Source: JBCAWW01 sp039024315 (GTDB lineage: Bacteria > Bacteroidota > Bacteroidia > J057). From it: a DNA stretch of 36,738 nucleotides. The translations under genes were made by a program, and so were the position numbers. The notes under the pieces were generated by a model, which was not told where the DNA came from, made no database searches, and was given only the letters and a program-made list of their open reading frames with translations. The DNA lies in assembly GCA_039024315.1 (NCBI GenBank), contig JBCCQN010000067.1, positions 1-36,738 on the forward strand, given 5' to 3'. Positions within the stretch are counted from its first letter, which is position 1. Every line of letters begins with the position of its first letter. Shown piece after piece: positions 15,433 to 23,426 of the stretch.

Positions 15433-15466
15433 CACAAAAAAACCGACTCCCTAATGAGGGAGTCGG
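15433..15466 (-). terminator. terminator of the three-module lipoprotein gene
   Basis: CCGACTCCCT (15443-15452) and AGGGAGTCGG (15457-15466) form a 10-bp stem with a 4-base loop. The A-run at 15436-15442 becomes a U-run on the minus strand. It lies about 25 bases after the stop of the minus-strand gene. Confidence 0.9.
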
Positions 15467-15491
15467 ACGCTATCAAAATATGAAAACCATA

Positions 15492-17543
15492 TTAGTTACA
15501 GATGTTACCGTCAGCGTTGTTTGAGAAAGTATTGCCACTTTCGGTGAGGGTAGCACCGCTTCTTACATAGATGCCGCAGCCGCCGCTATTGGAGAAAGTT
15601 GAGTTCTCAACGGTAAACTGACCAGCTCTGAGGAAAAGGCCGGCTTTATCGTTACAGCAGTAAACATAGTTGCTACCAGCATTGTCCACGGTTACATGGT
15701 TGAAGACATTGGAGCCAGAATTAGTCTCTACATGGATGCCTCTCCAATAACCTTGGATATTTTCACTACCGCGGAAGATGATAGGTGCTGCAGCCGTACC
15801 TTCAGCATTTAGGGTACCTTGATCATAGACGCCCAATCCACCGTTTTCGGCAAAGACGATTTCAACACCAGGCTCCATAGTGAAGGCCTCTTTGATATCT
15901 ACTACCGCACCGGGTACCCAATAAGGAACGTTCGTTTTCTTGAGCGTCATAGGATCGCTGAGCTGCGAGTTACGCATTTCGATGAAATCTTTGTTTCCGT
16001 TGTTACCAGTATAGTTGGACTCGGTACCATCCAAATCCCCCAAGGCAGCAATCGGACCGGATAATGGGAAATCATTATGAGTGTTTATGGTATTTGAGCT
16101 ATAGGTCCCAAATCTTGCGTTTGTATTTACATAGATGCCATAGTTATCGCCATTGGAAACCGTAATGTTGCTCAAGGATAGATTGCCATCTTTAAAGTAA
16201 ATCGAGGCGATAGGATTACAGCAGTAAACATAGTCGCCACCCGCTTCGCTCAGCTGTAGATATTCAAATTTGTTGGCAATCTTGTTGGTTTCAAGGTGGA
16301 TACCTCTCCAATAACCAGCGACACTTTGCTTACCGCGGATGATGACTGGATTAGCGGCAGTACCTTGGATAGTGAGCGAGCCCTCATCAAAGATTCCAAT
16401 GCCACCATTTTCTTCCACTACAAATTCGGCACCTGCTTCGACTATCATAGGCTCAGTAATGTCAAACACTTTGCCTTCTAAGAGGTAAGGTACGTTGTTG
16501 GCAGGAGCAGTGACCGCTTCGTTGAGTCTTGAAACTAGGATTCTGACATAATCTTCGTCATTACCGCTATAATCAGAGTTTGTGCCATCGAGGTATTGGA
16601 TTAGGTTAGGAGCAATCGCTAAAGGCTCTAATTTATGGCTGCTGATGGTTACATTTTCATAGGCAGAAAACTCAGCTGAACTTTTGGCGTAAATCCCGTG
16701 GCCCTCGCCATCAGTTATGGTAACATCTTTGAAGGCCATTTTACCGTCCTTGACAAATACTGTCGCTACTTGGTTACAGCAGTAAACGTAGTTTGAACCC
16801 GCGTTTTGAATGGTAACGTACTCCAAACGGTTGGTGAGAGAGTTAGTTTCAGTATGGATCCCTCTCCAGTAACCGGCTACATTTTGCGCCCCTCTCAATA
16901 CGATCTGTGCAGTTTCCGTTCCTACAGCATTGATGGTTCCATTGTCATAGATACCAATACCAGCGTTTTCTTCAAATTCGATCACTGTGCCTGGCTCGAT
17001 GGTAAGAGCAGCAGTAACGTTCAATACACAACCACTAGGTACGATATAATCTACCGCGGCAGGACCGTTAGCCAAAGTACGAGCCACGTTAAATCCATTA
17101 CATTCTAGGGTTTCACCTTTAGTCGGTACGATACTACCATCATCACGAAGCCATTTTTGAGTGTTACCAGCACCACTATTATTGACGCTAATAGAAAGTT
17201 CATCGTCATTGACTATCGTGATCGTTCCATCATAATAGTTATAGTCGCTTCCCAACTCACTGTGAGTAAAAGTTTCTCCTTCATTAGGGCTGATCGTCTG
17301 CCATTTGACATCCCCTACGTTAAAACCACTAGTAGCATCGTCAACAACAGTACCCGTATTGCCTACGACTTCAATCTTCATAAAGTCATTGACGGGATTA
17401 TTACTTTCTACCCTTACCCAAGTCCCTTCTAATTTTGATAGATCAGCTTCGCCACCGATCAAGCCACCAAAGCTATCACAACCAACGACAAATAGGCTGA
17501 ATGCGATAACTTGAATCCATAGTATTGATTTTAATTTGTTCAT
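15492..17543 (-). CDS. large lipoprotein with three repeat modules, likely beta-helix
   Basis: The ATG at 17543 gives 683 residues with lipobox FVVGC (Cys22); the longer frame to 17579 lacks a good signal and is rejected. Residues about 27-130 look like a small lipocalin-like barrel (LEGTWVRVESNN, then DELSISV and WLRDDG). Three modules of about 180 residues follow, each with an EPG-xxxxF-EN-GIGI-D turn, GYWRGIHxETN, NxVYCCN and GIYV. The short-strand pattern fits a right-handed parallel beta-helix. The paired cysteines of YCCN occur once per module and could be disulfide ladders or a metal site. It is probably exposed on the cell surface. Ligand unknown. Confidence 0.8.
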   Translation of the reverse strand: MNKLKSILWIQVIAFSLFVVGCDSFGGLIGGEADLSKLEGTWVRVESNNPVNDFMKIEVVGNTGTVVDDATSGFNVGDVKWQTISPNEGETFTHSELGSDYNYYDGTITIVNDDELSISVNNSGAGNTQKWLRDDGSIVPTKGETLECNGFNVARTLANGPAAVDYIVPSGCVLNVTAALTIEPGTVIEFEENAGIGIYDNGTINAVGTETAQIVLRGAQNVAGYWRGIHTETNSLTNRLEYVTIQNAGSNYVYCCNQVATVFVKDGKMAFKDVTITDGEGHGIYAKSSAEFSAYENVTISSHKLEPLAIAPNLIQYLDGTNSDYSGNDEDYVRILVSRLNEAVTAPANNVPYLLEGKVFDITEPMIVEAGAEFVVEENGGIGIFDEGSLTIQGTAANPVIIRGKQSVAGYWRGIHLETNKIANKFEYLQLSEAGGDYVYCCNPIASIYFKDGNLSLSNITVSNGDNYGIYVNTNARFGTYSSNTINTHNDFPLSGPIAALGDLDGTESNYTGNNGNKDFIEMRNSQLSDPMTLKKTNVPYWVPGAVVDIKEAFTMEPGVEIVFAENGGLGVYDQGTLNAEGTAAAPIIFRGSENIQGYWRGIHVETNSGSNVFNHVTVDNAGSNYVYCCNDKAGLFLRAGQFTVENSTFSNSGGCGIYVRSGATLTESGNTFSNNADGNICN

Positions 17544-17660
17544 GATAAATGAGGCGTTTTTGAAAATGGTTTGATTCATAATTTTGATAAACAGATAAGC
17601 ATTAACGACTATAAGTCCGCCTCAAAAACAAAAGGTAAACAGGGAGGGCAAAGTTTTTTT

Positions 17661-17676
17661 TGTCAGCTGTTTGACA
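17661..17676. promoter_or_regulatory. inverted repeat upstream of the DM13 lipoprotein
   Basis: TGTCA-GCTGTT-TGACA, 77 bases before the start at 17753. The TTTG inside it (17670-17673) could serve as a -33 box, but the matching -7 box is weak. Operator role is a guess. Confidence 0.35.
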
Positions 17677-17752
17677 GAGCTAAGAATTAGTATCGAATTG
17701 TGATAGATCTGTGATAACCTGCCCGTACTAATGTGTAAACACAGATTTAATC

Positions 17753-18430
17753 ATGCGTCTTTCAATCTACTTAATTGGCGTCCTTAGCCTGCTCACCAGT
17801 TGTATCGGTAATGACTTCCTAGAAGATGCCGTTGCCGAAGAAATCAAGATTACCGACCGAGTGGATACACTTGGCCTCAATGATACTTATCAGTTTTTGG
17901 CGCGTTATACTGACCAAATCGGTCAAGTGCGCGATGCTGCTATCAGTTGGAATAGCACTGCTCCTGAGATCGTTTCGATCGATGCCACTGGTCTAGCGAC
18001 TGGCGTCAGCGTGGGCGAAGCTACTGTGTATGTAGAACTCAACGAAACGGGTTCTCCTACCCTCCAAGACTCGGTTAGAGTAAAAGTTGGTGCTGAAACA
18101 GTCGAGCCTCCCGCCGAAAATCGCTCCGGTGTCATCAAAACCACCACTTTTTATGAATTAGCTGGAGATTTTGAAATCGAAGCGGATGGCGACAAGATTA
18201 CCATCAAGATCGCGGACAATTACAAGGCTAGTTCTACCCTACCGGGCTTGTATCTCTATCTGACCAACAATCCTAACTCCATCAATGGTGCCTTCGAGGT
18301 GAGCAAAGTGACCACTTTCTCTGGGGCACATGAGTATGAGATCGAAGGGGTTGGCCTCAATGATTATGACTACCTCTTGTATTACTGTAAGCCTTTCAAT
18401 GTGAAAGTAGGCGACGGTGAGATCAAGTAA
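17753..18430 (+). CDS. lipoprotein with Ig-like and DM13-type domains
   Basis: The 225-residue lipoprotein has lipobox LLTSC (Cys17). Residues about 30-115 form a bacterial Ig-like (BIG_2) domain with ISWNSTAPEIVSIDATGLATGVSVGEATV. Residues about 130-225 match a DM13 domain: ELAGDFEIEADGDKITIKI, LPGLYLYLTNNP and YDYLLYYCKPFNVKVGDGEI, with the conserved YxxYC-x-PFNVxxG end. DM13 domains are thought to take part in redox or ligand binding at the cell surface, which is not proved here. The next gene encodes an outer-membrane barrel; the two are probably partners. Confidence 0.8.
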   Translation: MRLSIYLIGVLSLLTSCIGNDFLEDAVAEEIKITDRVDTLGLNDTYQFLARYTDQIGQVRDAAISWNSTAPEIVSIDATGLATGVSVGEATVYVELNETGSPTLQDSVRVKVGAETVEPPAENRSGVIKTTTFYELAGDFEIEADGDKITIKIADNYKASSTLPGLYLYLTNNPNSINGAFEVSKVTTFSGAHEYEIEGVGLNDYDYLLYYCKPFNVKVGDGEIK

Positions 18431-18444
18431 TCTTTGGGATTTTA

Positions 18445-18463
18445 CTGCTTCGCAGAACGCTTA
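18445..18463 (+). repeat. hairpin-AACGC element 14
   Basis: CTGC-TTC-GCAG-AACGCTTA, left arm of the 126-bp cassette. Confidence 0.75.
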
Positions 18464-18545
18464 GTCAAAGGGTTGAATAATAGAATTTTTGAATTATTGA
18501 TTATGGACTCGATAATTCAACAACTCAACACTTCAACAATTCGAA

Positions 18546-18564
18546 TAAGCGTTCTGCGAAGCAG
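18546..18564 (-). repeat. hairpin-AACGC element 15
   Basis: Minus strand: CTGC-TTC-GCAG-AACGCTTA, right arm of the cassette, tail to tail with element 14. Confidence 0.75.
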
Positions 18565-18615
18565 TAAGAAAAAAATCAATCAACTCTATCTCTCTCATCT
18601 TCAATCTTTTCTACA

Positions 18616-19488
18616 ATGAAAACTCAACATCTCATCCTTAGCATATTTCTCAGCTTAGTAGCGACCCAAACGTTCGCCGGAGGCGGCTGGCCCCAAAAGA
18701 AGGGCGAAGGCTTCCTCAAAATCGGCCAATGGTGGGTCATCGCAGACAAACACTATACCGATCAGGGCCAGATCGATCCCAATCTGACTCAAGCAATTTT
18801 TAATACTAGTTTTTATGGAGAATATGGTCTTACAGATCGCCTCACAGCTGTGGCTTATGTACCTTTCTTTAGCCGCGCTTATAGCAACAATCTCGTCTCA
18901 GGCACCACTGGCGAAGTTCTTATCCCAGGTGAAGCCATCAATGGTTGGGGCGATACCGATATCGGTTTCCAGTACGGACTTTTTAGTAGAGGTTCAGTAT
19001 CTGTCAGCGCGCGTTTGATGTTAGGTCTCCCTTTGGGGAACGCTAGTGGCGGTACAGCTGGCAACTTGCAAACTGGCGATGGTGAGTTTAACCAATTGCT
19101 GCAAGTTGATGCAGGGACAGGTTTTAAAGTCGGCGGGCATAATGCCTATGCCAATGCCTATGTTGGATTCAACAATCGTACCCGTGGTTTTTCAGATGAG
19201 ATCCGCTATGGCATCGAAGGGGGTGTAAGTTTTCTCGACAATGATCGCTTATTGCTCATCTTGCGCGTCTATGGCATCGAATCTTTGCAAAATGGCACGC
19301 TCACGGGTGAGTCTAATAGTACCAGTATTTTCGCCAACAATAGCGAACACCTTACGATTTCCCCTGAAATCGCCTACCAGTGGAACGACCAATGGGGCAT
19401 TTCTGCCAGCTATGCACAGGCCGTCAGAGGGAGTGTGATCTTCGCCAATCCAGCTTATAGCGTAGGTGTCTTTTTTAAACTGAAATAA
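18616..19488 (+). CDS. outer-membrane beta-barrel protein, phenol-degradation MetA-like
   Basis: The 290-residue protein has a signal peptide ending in TQTFA, then GGGWPQKKGEGFLKIGQWW. It continues in amphipathic strands such as YGLTDRLTAVAYVPFFSR, WGDTDIGFQYGLF and SVSARLMLGLPLG. This order is that of the MetA-pathway-of-phenol-degradation barrel family, whose members are thought to be outer-membrane channels or transporters. The ATG at 18616 gives the intact signal. The gene follows the DM13 lipoprotein gene across the palindrome cassette. Its natural terminator seems to have been moved 1.2 kb away by the IS element just downstream. Confidence 0.75.
   Translation: MKTQHLILSIFLSLVATQTFAGGGWPQKKGEGFLKIGQWWVIADKHYTDQGQIDPNLTQAIFNTSFYGEYGLTDRLTAVAYVPFFSRAYSNNLVSGTTGEVLIPGEAINGWGDTDIGFQYGLFSRGSVSVSARLMLGLPLGNASGGTAGNLQTGDGEFNQLLQVDAGTGFKVGGHNAYANAYVGFNNRTRGFSDEIRYGIEGGVSFLDNDRLLLILRVYGIESLQNGTLTGESNSTSIFANNSEHLTISPEIAYQWNDQWGISASYAQAVRGSVIFANPAYSVGVFFKLK
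18668..18685 (-). repeat. hairpin-AACGC element 16
   Basis: Minus strand: CGCC-TCC-GGCG-AACGTTT. It spans the signal-peptide cleavage site of the barrel protein. Confidence 0.55.
19028..19046 (+). repeat. hairpin-AACGC element 17
   Basis: TCCC-TTT-GGGG-AACGCTAG with a T-G outer pair, inside the barrel gene (Gly-Asn-Ala-Ser). Confidence 0.5.
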
Positions 19489-19556
19489 TCCATAGCCTTT
19501 TTGGTTTATCCCTCCTCTCGGTGCTAGTAGTCTGTAAAGTAAGTATTTGTTTTTCA

Positions 19557-20260
19557 TCAATTTTCTGAATTGACCTTTTTATAGAATCTTTTGAGGTTTT
19601 CTCTGGCTTTAGGGATTGAGAATTGCCAATTGATCTTGATGGCCTTTTGCTGTCTTTCTCTGACCAATGCCAAGACTTCTCTCTCTAGGATTTCTTTTGA
19701 GGGAATTCTGCGATTTAGTCCTTGCTTGACCAATGCGGCAAATTCAATTTCAATCATGTTGAGCCAAGAGGCAGATTTAGGGGTGTAATGGAACTGTATT
19801 CTCTGGGCCAATCTCCTGGCCTCTTCGGCTTTAAGATGTTGATAAAAAGAGCTGTAAGTATGGGTATTGAGGTTATCTAGGACCATATGGATGCGTGTTG
19901 CTTCTGGATAGAGCTGGTCGATCTTCTGGCAAAAGTGGGTAAACTCGATCATCCGCCTTTGATCCTGAATCTCTGCATACCGTTTTCCACTCAAGGGTTC
20001 AATGGCGGCTAGGAGGCAACAGGAACCGTTCTTTTTGTAGGCATAGTGCGCTCGATAGAGCTGTCCCTTTTTAGGACCTAGGGGAATTTTTATGTCTTCA
20101 ATCAAAAAACACGGTCGTTCATCAAAGCAAATAACAGGCTCCTTTGGGTCATAGGGACGTGCGTACAAGTCAAGTAAGTCCTCCATTCGATGCAAGAACT
20201 CCCCCGTTACCTTGGCGATACACCAATTCGCTTTCAGGTGAGGCTTGAGTTCGTTTTTTT
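19557..20260 (-). CDS. IS630 transposase, catalytic part (second frame)
   Basis: This frame holds the DDE catalytic domain. The first Asp is in ICFDERPC (codon 20121-20123), the second in VLDNLNTH (19875-19877), and the Glu in SWLNMIEIEF (19749-19751). It has no convincing start of its own. It is open in the -1 frame relative to the upstream frame and continues it across an A7 run, so it is probably made only as a fusion by ribosomal slippage. The start given here is that of the A7 run; the open frame extends upstream to about 20345. It ends KKVNSEN. Confidence 0.88.
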
Positions 20261-20668
20261 CAAAATATTTCCGATCTGGGTGTGAGAAACCTGATCGCAC
20301 CACCCTAGCTCTACTACACGATCTGCCAGCAAACGAAGGGTCCAACGGCTGCGACCCTCAGGCGCTTCGCTACAGGCTAAGGCCGTAACCTTGGCCCGGA
20401 ATTCCCCCGAAAGCTTAACAGGGCGACCTGACTTGGGACGATCATGCAGACAACTGAGGCCTTCTGATCTATACCGTTTGGCCCAGCTCGAAATGGTATC
20501 CCGCTTCATCTCTAAAAGCGTACTCACTGAACCAATCGTACTGCCCTTGTGAAGCGCTAATAACGCAAAGACGCGGCGATACATTCGCGAAGGCAAATCT
20601 CCTTTTCGTAAGAGGCCGCGCAAATGGGACTCATCTGAAGCACTCAAAGTAATATGTTGTTTAGGCAT
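20234..20668 (-). CDS. IS630 transposase, DNA-binding part (first frame)
   Basis: The ATG at 20668 gives 144 residues; a TTG 30 bases upstream is less likely. The protein is a helix-turn-helix domain of the IS630/homeodomain-like type: LLALHKGSTIGSVSTLLEMKR, then DTISSWAKRYRSEG and LHDRPKSGRP. It ends at TGA after ILKKTNSSLT, soon after the slippery run, so without frameshift only the DNA-binding part is made. Such a product could act as a repressor of transposition. Confidence 0.88.
   Translation of the reverse strand: MPKQHITLSASDESHLRGLLRKGDLPSRMYRRVFALLALHKGSTIGSVSTLLEMKRDTISSWAKRYRSEGLSCLHDRPKSGRPVKLSGEFRAKVTALACSEAPEGRSRWTLRLLADRVVELGWCDQVSHTQIGNILKKTNSSLT
20254..20260 (-). promoter_or_regulatory. 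A7 slippery site for -1 frameshift
   Basis: On the minus strand the site reads TTG AAA AAA ACG in the first frame and GAA AAA AAC in the second. Slipping back one base on the seven A joins the two transposase parts. The same control is known for other IS630 elements. Confidence 0.75.
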
Positions 20669-20738
20669 CGGGAAGATCGGTAAGTTGGAAATCGGCAATT
20701 TACATAAATAACTAATTTGTTACTTTACAGACTACTAA

Positions 20739-20767
20739 GGAGAGTTACGAAAGTAGCTCCCTTTTTT
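20739..20767 (+). terminator. terminator, probably of the barrel gene, displaced by the IS
   Basis: GGAG and CTCC enclose an inner TAC-GAAA-GTA hairpin with a GNRA loop, followed by C and six T. It begins three bases after the right TA of the IS. Removing the IS would put it about 50 bases after the barrel gene stop (19488). Confidence 0.65.
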
Positions 20768-20777
20768 ATCTGATGAT

Positions 20778-20797
20778 GTAAGCGTTCTCCGAAGGAG
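20778..20797 (-). repeat. hairpin-AACGC element 18
   Basis: Minus strand: CTCC-TTC-GGAG-AACGCTTAC, between genes. The stem differs from CTGC/GCAG on both sides but stays fully paired. Confidence 0.7.
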
Positions 20798-20909
20798 GAA
20801 AACAAAGCAGCACAATCGCTGTTTTCCTTGCTAAAAATCTAGACTTCAGATTGCCTGCAGATTCTCTTCAGATTTGGGCCTTATTTAGCAGCATAAATCA
20901 GAAACCCTC

Positions 20910-23312
20910 ATGCTATCCTCAATATTTAAACCACAAAAACTAGCTGCCGTAATTTTGCTACTCAGCCTGTTGCTAGCTTCATTTGACTTATCAGCTCAAT
21001 CGCAAGCCCTTGACATCAAGGGGGTTGTGCTCGATGACGTCAAGCAGTCGCCCATCGAATTTGCTTCGGTAGTGTTATTTGACGCGACCAACGGTGCCAA
21101 ACTAAATGGTACGACTACTGATGCTGAAGGTCGCTTCTCGCTCAATACTCAATCTGAAAATGTCTATCTAGAGATTAGTTTTATTGGCTTCGAGACCATA
21201 ACCATCCGAGAATTGAGGATCGTGGAGGGGATGGCTGATCTCGGGGAAGTTCGCTTGTTGGAAAAAGCGGTGAGTCTCAACGAAGTGCTTATCGAAGGCG
21301 AAAAATCCACCACGGAGTTTAAGCTAGACAAGCGGGTCTTCAATGTAGGCAAAGACTTGAGCAGTACCGGGGCGAGTGCTTTGGAGGTACTCAATAATGT
21401 ACCTTCGGTCAACGTCAGTATCGAGGGCGCGATTAGCCTGCGTGGTAGTTCTGGGGTACAGATTTTGATCAATGGGAAGCCTTCGGTCCTCGCTAGTGAA
21501 GAAGGCAATGCGCTCGGAACTATTACGGCGGATATGATTGAAAAAATAGAAGTGATCACCAACCCATCGGCTAAATATGAAGCTGAGGGCACTTCTGGGA
21601 TCATCAATATCGTCCTCAAAAAAGAAGAACGCGAAGGCATCAACGGCTCAGTTTCTGTCAATACGGGCTGGCCACACAATCATAGCGTTGGCCTCAGCCT
21701 TAATCGCCGCACCGAAAAGTTTAACCTATTCAGTCAGATAGGCGTGGGCTATCGGGAGCTTCCCAATGACTCTCGCAACATCAATGAAAACCTCATCACT
21801 GGCACTCAAATTCTCTCTGAAGGAGAAGAGTTTCGCAATGAAAACTTTTACAATGTGGTATTGGGTACAGACTACCATATCAATAAATACAATGTACTGA
21901 CTCTCTCGGGCAACTTTGCCTACGAGATTGAAGATCAGCCTTCTGCGACGAATTTCACGCAATTAGACGCCAATGGCGATGAGGTGGCGCGCTGGGACCG
22001 TGAAGAGACTACCCAGGCGACTAATCCCAAATACCAATACGAGCTGCAATACAAAAAGGACTTTCGCGACAATAAGGAACACTTCCTGCTCTTCAGCGCA
22101 TTGGGCAACTTTTTTGGTAAGGACCAGGCTTCCATCTTCACCAACTCTGCAAGTCAAGGGGAGATCCCTTTTGGTAATCAGCAAACTCGTACCAACTTTC
22201 AGGAGGCGCGCTATACTTACAAATTGGATTACACTAAGCCATTTAAAGAATACTTCACCCTAGAAACGGGCGCCCAGTATTTTGTCAATAACGTGAGCAA
22301 TGACTTTGAGGTCAACGAATGGGTCAACAATGAGTGGATCAATGATGCGAATCTCACTAACGTATTTGAATATTCTCAAAAGGTTTTGGGCGTTTACACT
22401 ACCGGTGCTTATGAAGGCGAAAAGTGGGGCTTGAAATTGGGTGCAAGAGTTGAAAATACTGACCTCAGAACCTTTCTCGTCAATACCGAGGAGAGCAATA
22501 ATCAGAACTTTACCAATCTTTTCCCGAGTGTCCATACCTCTTATAAGTTCAATGAATTTTTCTCTCTCCAAGCGGGTTACAGCCGTCGGATTTTCAGACC
22601 TAGATTGTGGGATCTAAACCCCTTCTTCAACATCCGTAACAACTTCAATGTGCGCACGGGTAATCCAGACTTGCTACCTGAGTTCACGGATTCTTATGAG
22701 GTCAATAGTATCTATATTTTCAAGAAGGCGTCTTTCAATTTCGGAGTGTTCCATCGTTATACTACCGACGTTGTTGAACGTATCTCCACCTTCGAAGACG
22801 AAGTCAACATCACCAAACCGCTCAATATTGGTACCAATCGCGCTACGGGTCTGGAACTAAATGGTAAGTATAGCCCCAATCGCTGGTTCACTTTAAATGG
22901 AGATTTTAACTATCTCACTTTCAACCGCATGGGCAGCTTTGGTACCACAAATTTTGATTTTGTGGGCAATCAATGGTCTTCCAAAGTGACGGGCCAGCTT
23001 AAGTTGCCTGCTGACATAGACTTTGAAGTTACGGGCCAGTATCAATCCCGCTTCCTCACCGTGCAAAGCGAAGTCTCAGACCAGTTGTTCGCCGATTTAG
23101 GCATCCGCAAAAAGATCATGGGTGGAAAAGCAGTCGTCAATATGAGTGTACGGGATATTTTTGCCTCTCGGATCCGCGAAAGCAATACCTTCCAGCCCGA
23201 CTTTTACATTTATAGCCGTCGCTTGCGGGGTCGCTTTATCACCTTTGGCTTTAGCTATGGCTTTGGTAAGGGAGAGGCGATGGAGTACTCTGGTCAGAAG
23301 AGACGTTATTAG
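20910..23312 (+). CDS. TonB-dependent receptor-like outer-membrane protein
   Basis: The 800-residue protein has a signal peptide ending in FDLSAQ. A carboxypeptidase-regulatory-like domain follows (residues 35-120: IKGVVLDDVKQSPIEFASVVL to FIGFETITI). Then comes a plug domain (about 140-235: ALEVLNNVPSVNV, LINGKPSVL, IEKIEVITNPSAKYEAEGTSGIINIVLK). The rest is the large barrel of the outer-membrane protein beta-barrel (OMP_b-brl_3) family. Such receptors import ligands with TonB energy. No SusD-like partner follows, so it is not a polysaccharide-locus pair, and the substrate is unknown. It ends in a Tyr. Confidence 0.9.
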   Translation: MLSSIFKPQKLAAVILLLSLLLASFDLSAQSQALDIKGVVLDDVKQSPIEFASVVLFDATNGAKLNGTTTDAEGRFSLNTQSENVYLEISFIGFETITIRELRIVEGMADLGEVRLLEKAVSLNEVLIEGEKSTTEFKLDKRVFNVGKDLSSTGASALEVLNNVPSVNVSIEGAISLRGSSGVQILINGKPSVLASEEGNALGTITADMIEKIEVITNPSAKYEAEGTSGIINIVLKKEEREGINGSVSVNTGWPHNHSVGLSLNRRTEKFNLFSQIGVGYRELPNDSRNINENLITGTQILSEGEEFRNENFYNVVLGTDYHINKYNVLTLSGNFAYEIEDQPSATNFTQLDANGDEVARWDREETTQATNPKYQYELQYKKDFRDNKEHFLLFSALGNFFGKDQASIFTNSASQGEIPFGNQQTRTNFQEARYTYKLDYTKPFKEYFTLETGAQYFVNNVSNDFEVNEWVNNEWINDANLTNVFEYSQKVLGVYTTGAYEGEKWGLKLGARVENTDLRTFLVNTEESNNQNFTNLFPSVHTSYKFNEFFSLQAGYSRRIFRPRLWDLNPFFNIRNNFNVRTGNPDLLPEFTDSYEVNSIYIFKKASFNFGVFHRYTTDVVERISTFEDEVNITKPLNIGTNRATGLELNGKYSPNRWFTLNGDFNYLTFNRMGSFGTTNFDFVGNQWSSKVTGQLKLPADIDFEVTGQYQSRFLTVQSEVSDQLFADLGIRKKIMGGKAVVNMSVRDIFASRIRESNTFQPDFYIYSRRLRGRFITFGFSYGFGKGEAMEYSGQKRRY
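21681..21699 (-). repeat. hairpin-AACGC element 19
   Basis: Minus strand: GGC-TGAG-GCC-AACGCTATG, a 3-bp stem, in the receptor gene. Confidence 0.45.
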
Positions 23313-23317
23313 GCTTA

Positions 23318-23334
23318 CTGCTTCGCAGAACGCT
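23318..23334 (+). repeat. hairpin-AACGC element 20
   Basis: CTGC-TTC-GCAG-AACGCTT starts five bases after the receptor stop. With the T's that follow it might double as a terminator. Confidence 0.75.
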
Positions 23335-23426
23335 TTTCTCGTCCAAAAGTAAATATCAAATGCCCAATTTTGCAGGCTAATCAAACCTTCGAGATTGGGC
23401 ATTCATCATGCATAAATCGTCATTCC

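Larger units (their letters stand above)
18442..18567. repeat. 126-bp nested inverted-repeat cassette
   Basis: A perfect 22-bp inverted repeat (18442-18463 and 18546-18567) encloses a second palindrome, TTGAATTAT (18489-18497) and ATAATTCAA (18512-18520), with further TTGAA/TTCAA words. Each outer arm is one hairpin-AACGC element with TTA before it. The shape recalls a MITE or a BIME. It starts 12 bases after the DM13 gene. Confidence 0.75.
19527..20735 (-). mobile_element. complete IS630-family insertion sequence (1209 bp)
   Basis: The ends are a perfect 16-bp inverted repeat: GTAGTCTGTAAAGTAA at 19527-19542 and its complement at 20720-20735. A TA lies directly outside each end (19525-19526 and 20736-20737), which is the target duplication typical of IS630/Tc1-mariner elements. 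Two overlapping minus-strand reading frames fill the inside. The perfect ends and intact frames suggest a recent, possibly active, insertion. Confidence 0.93.
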
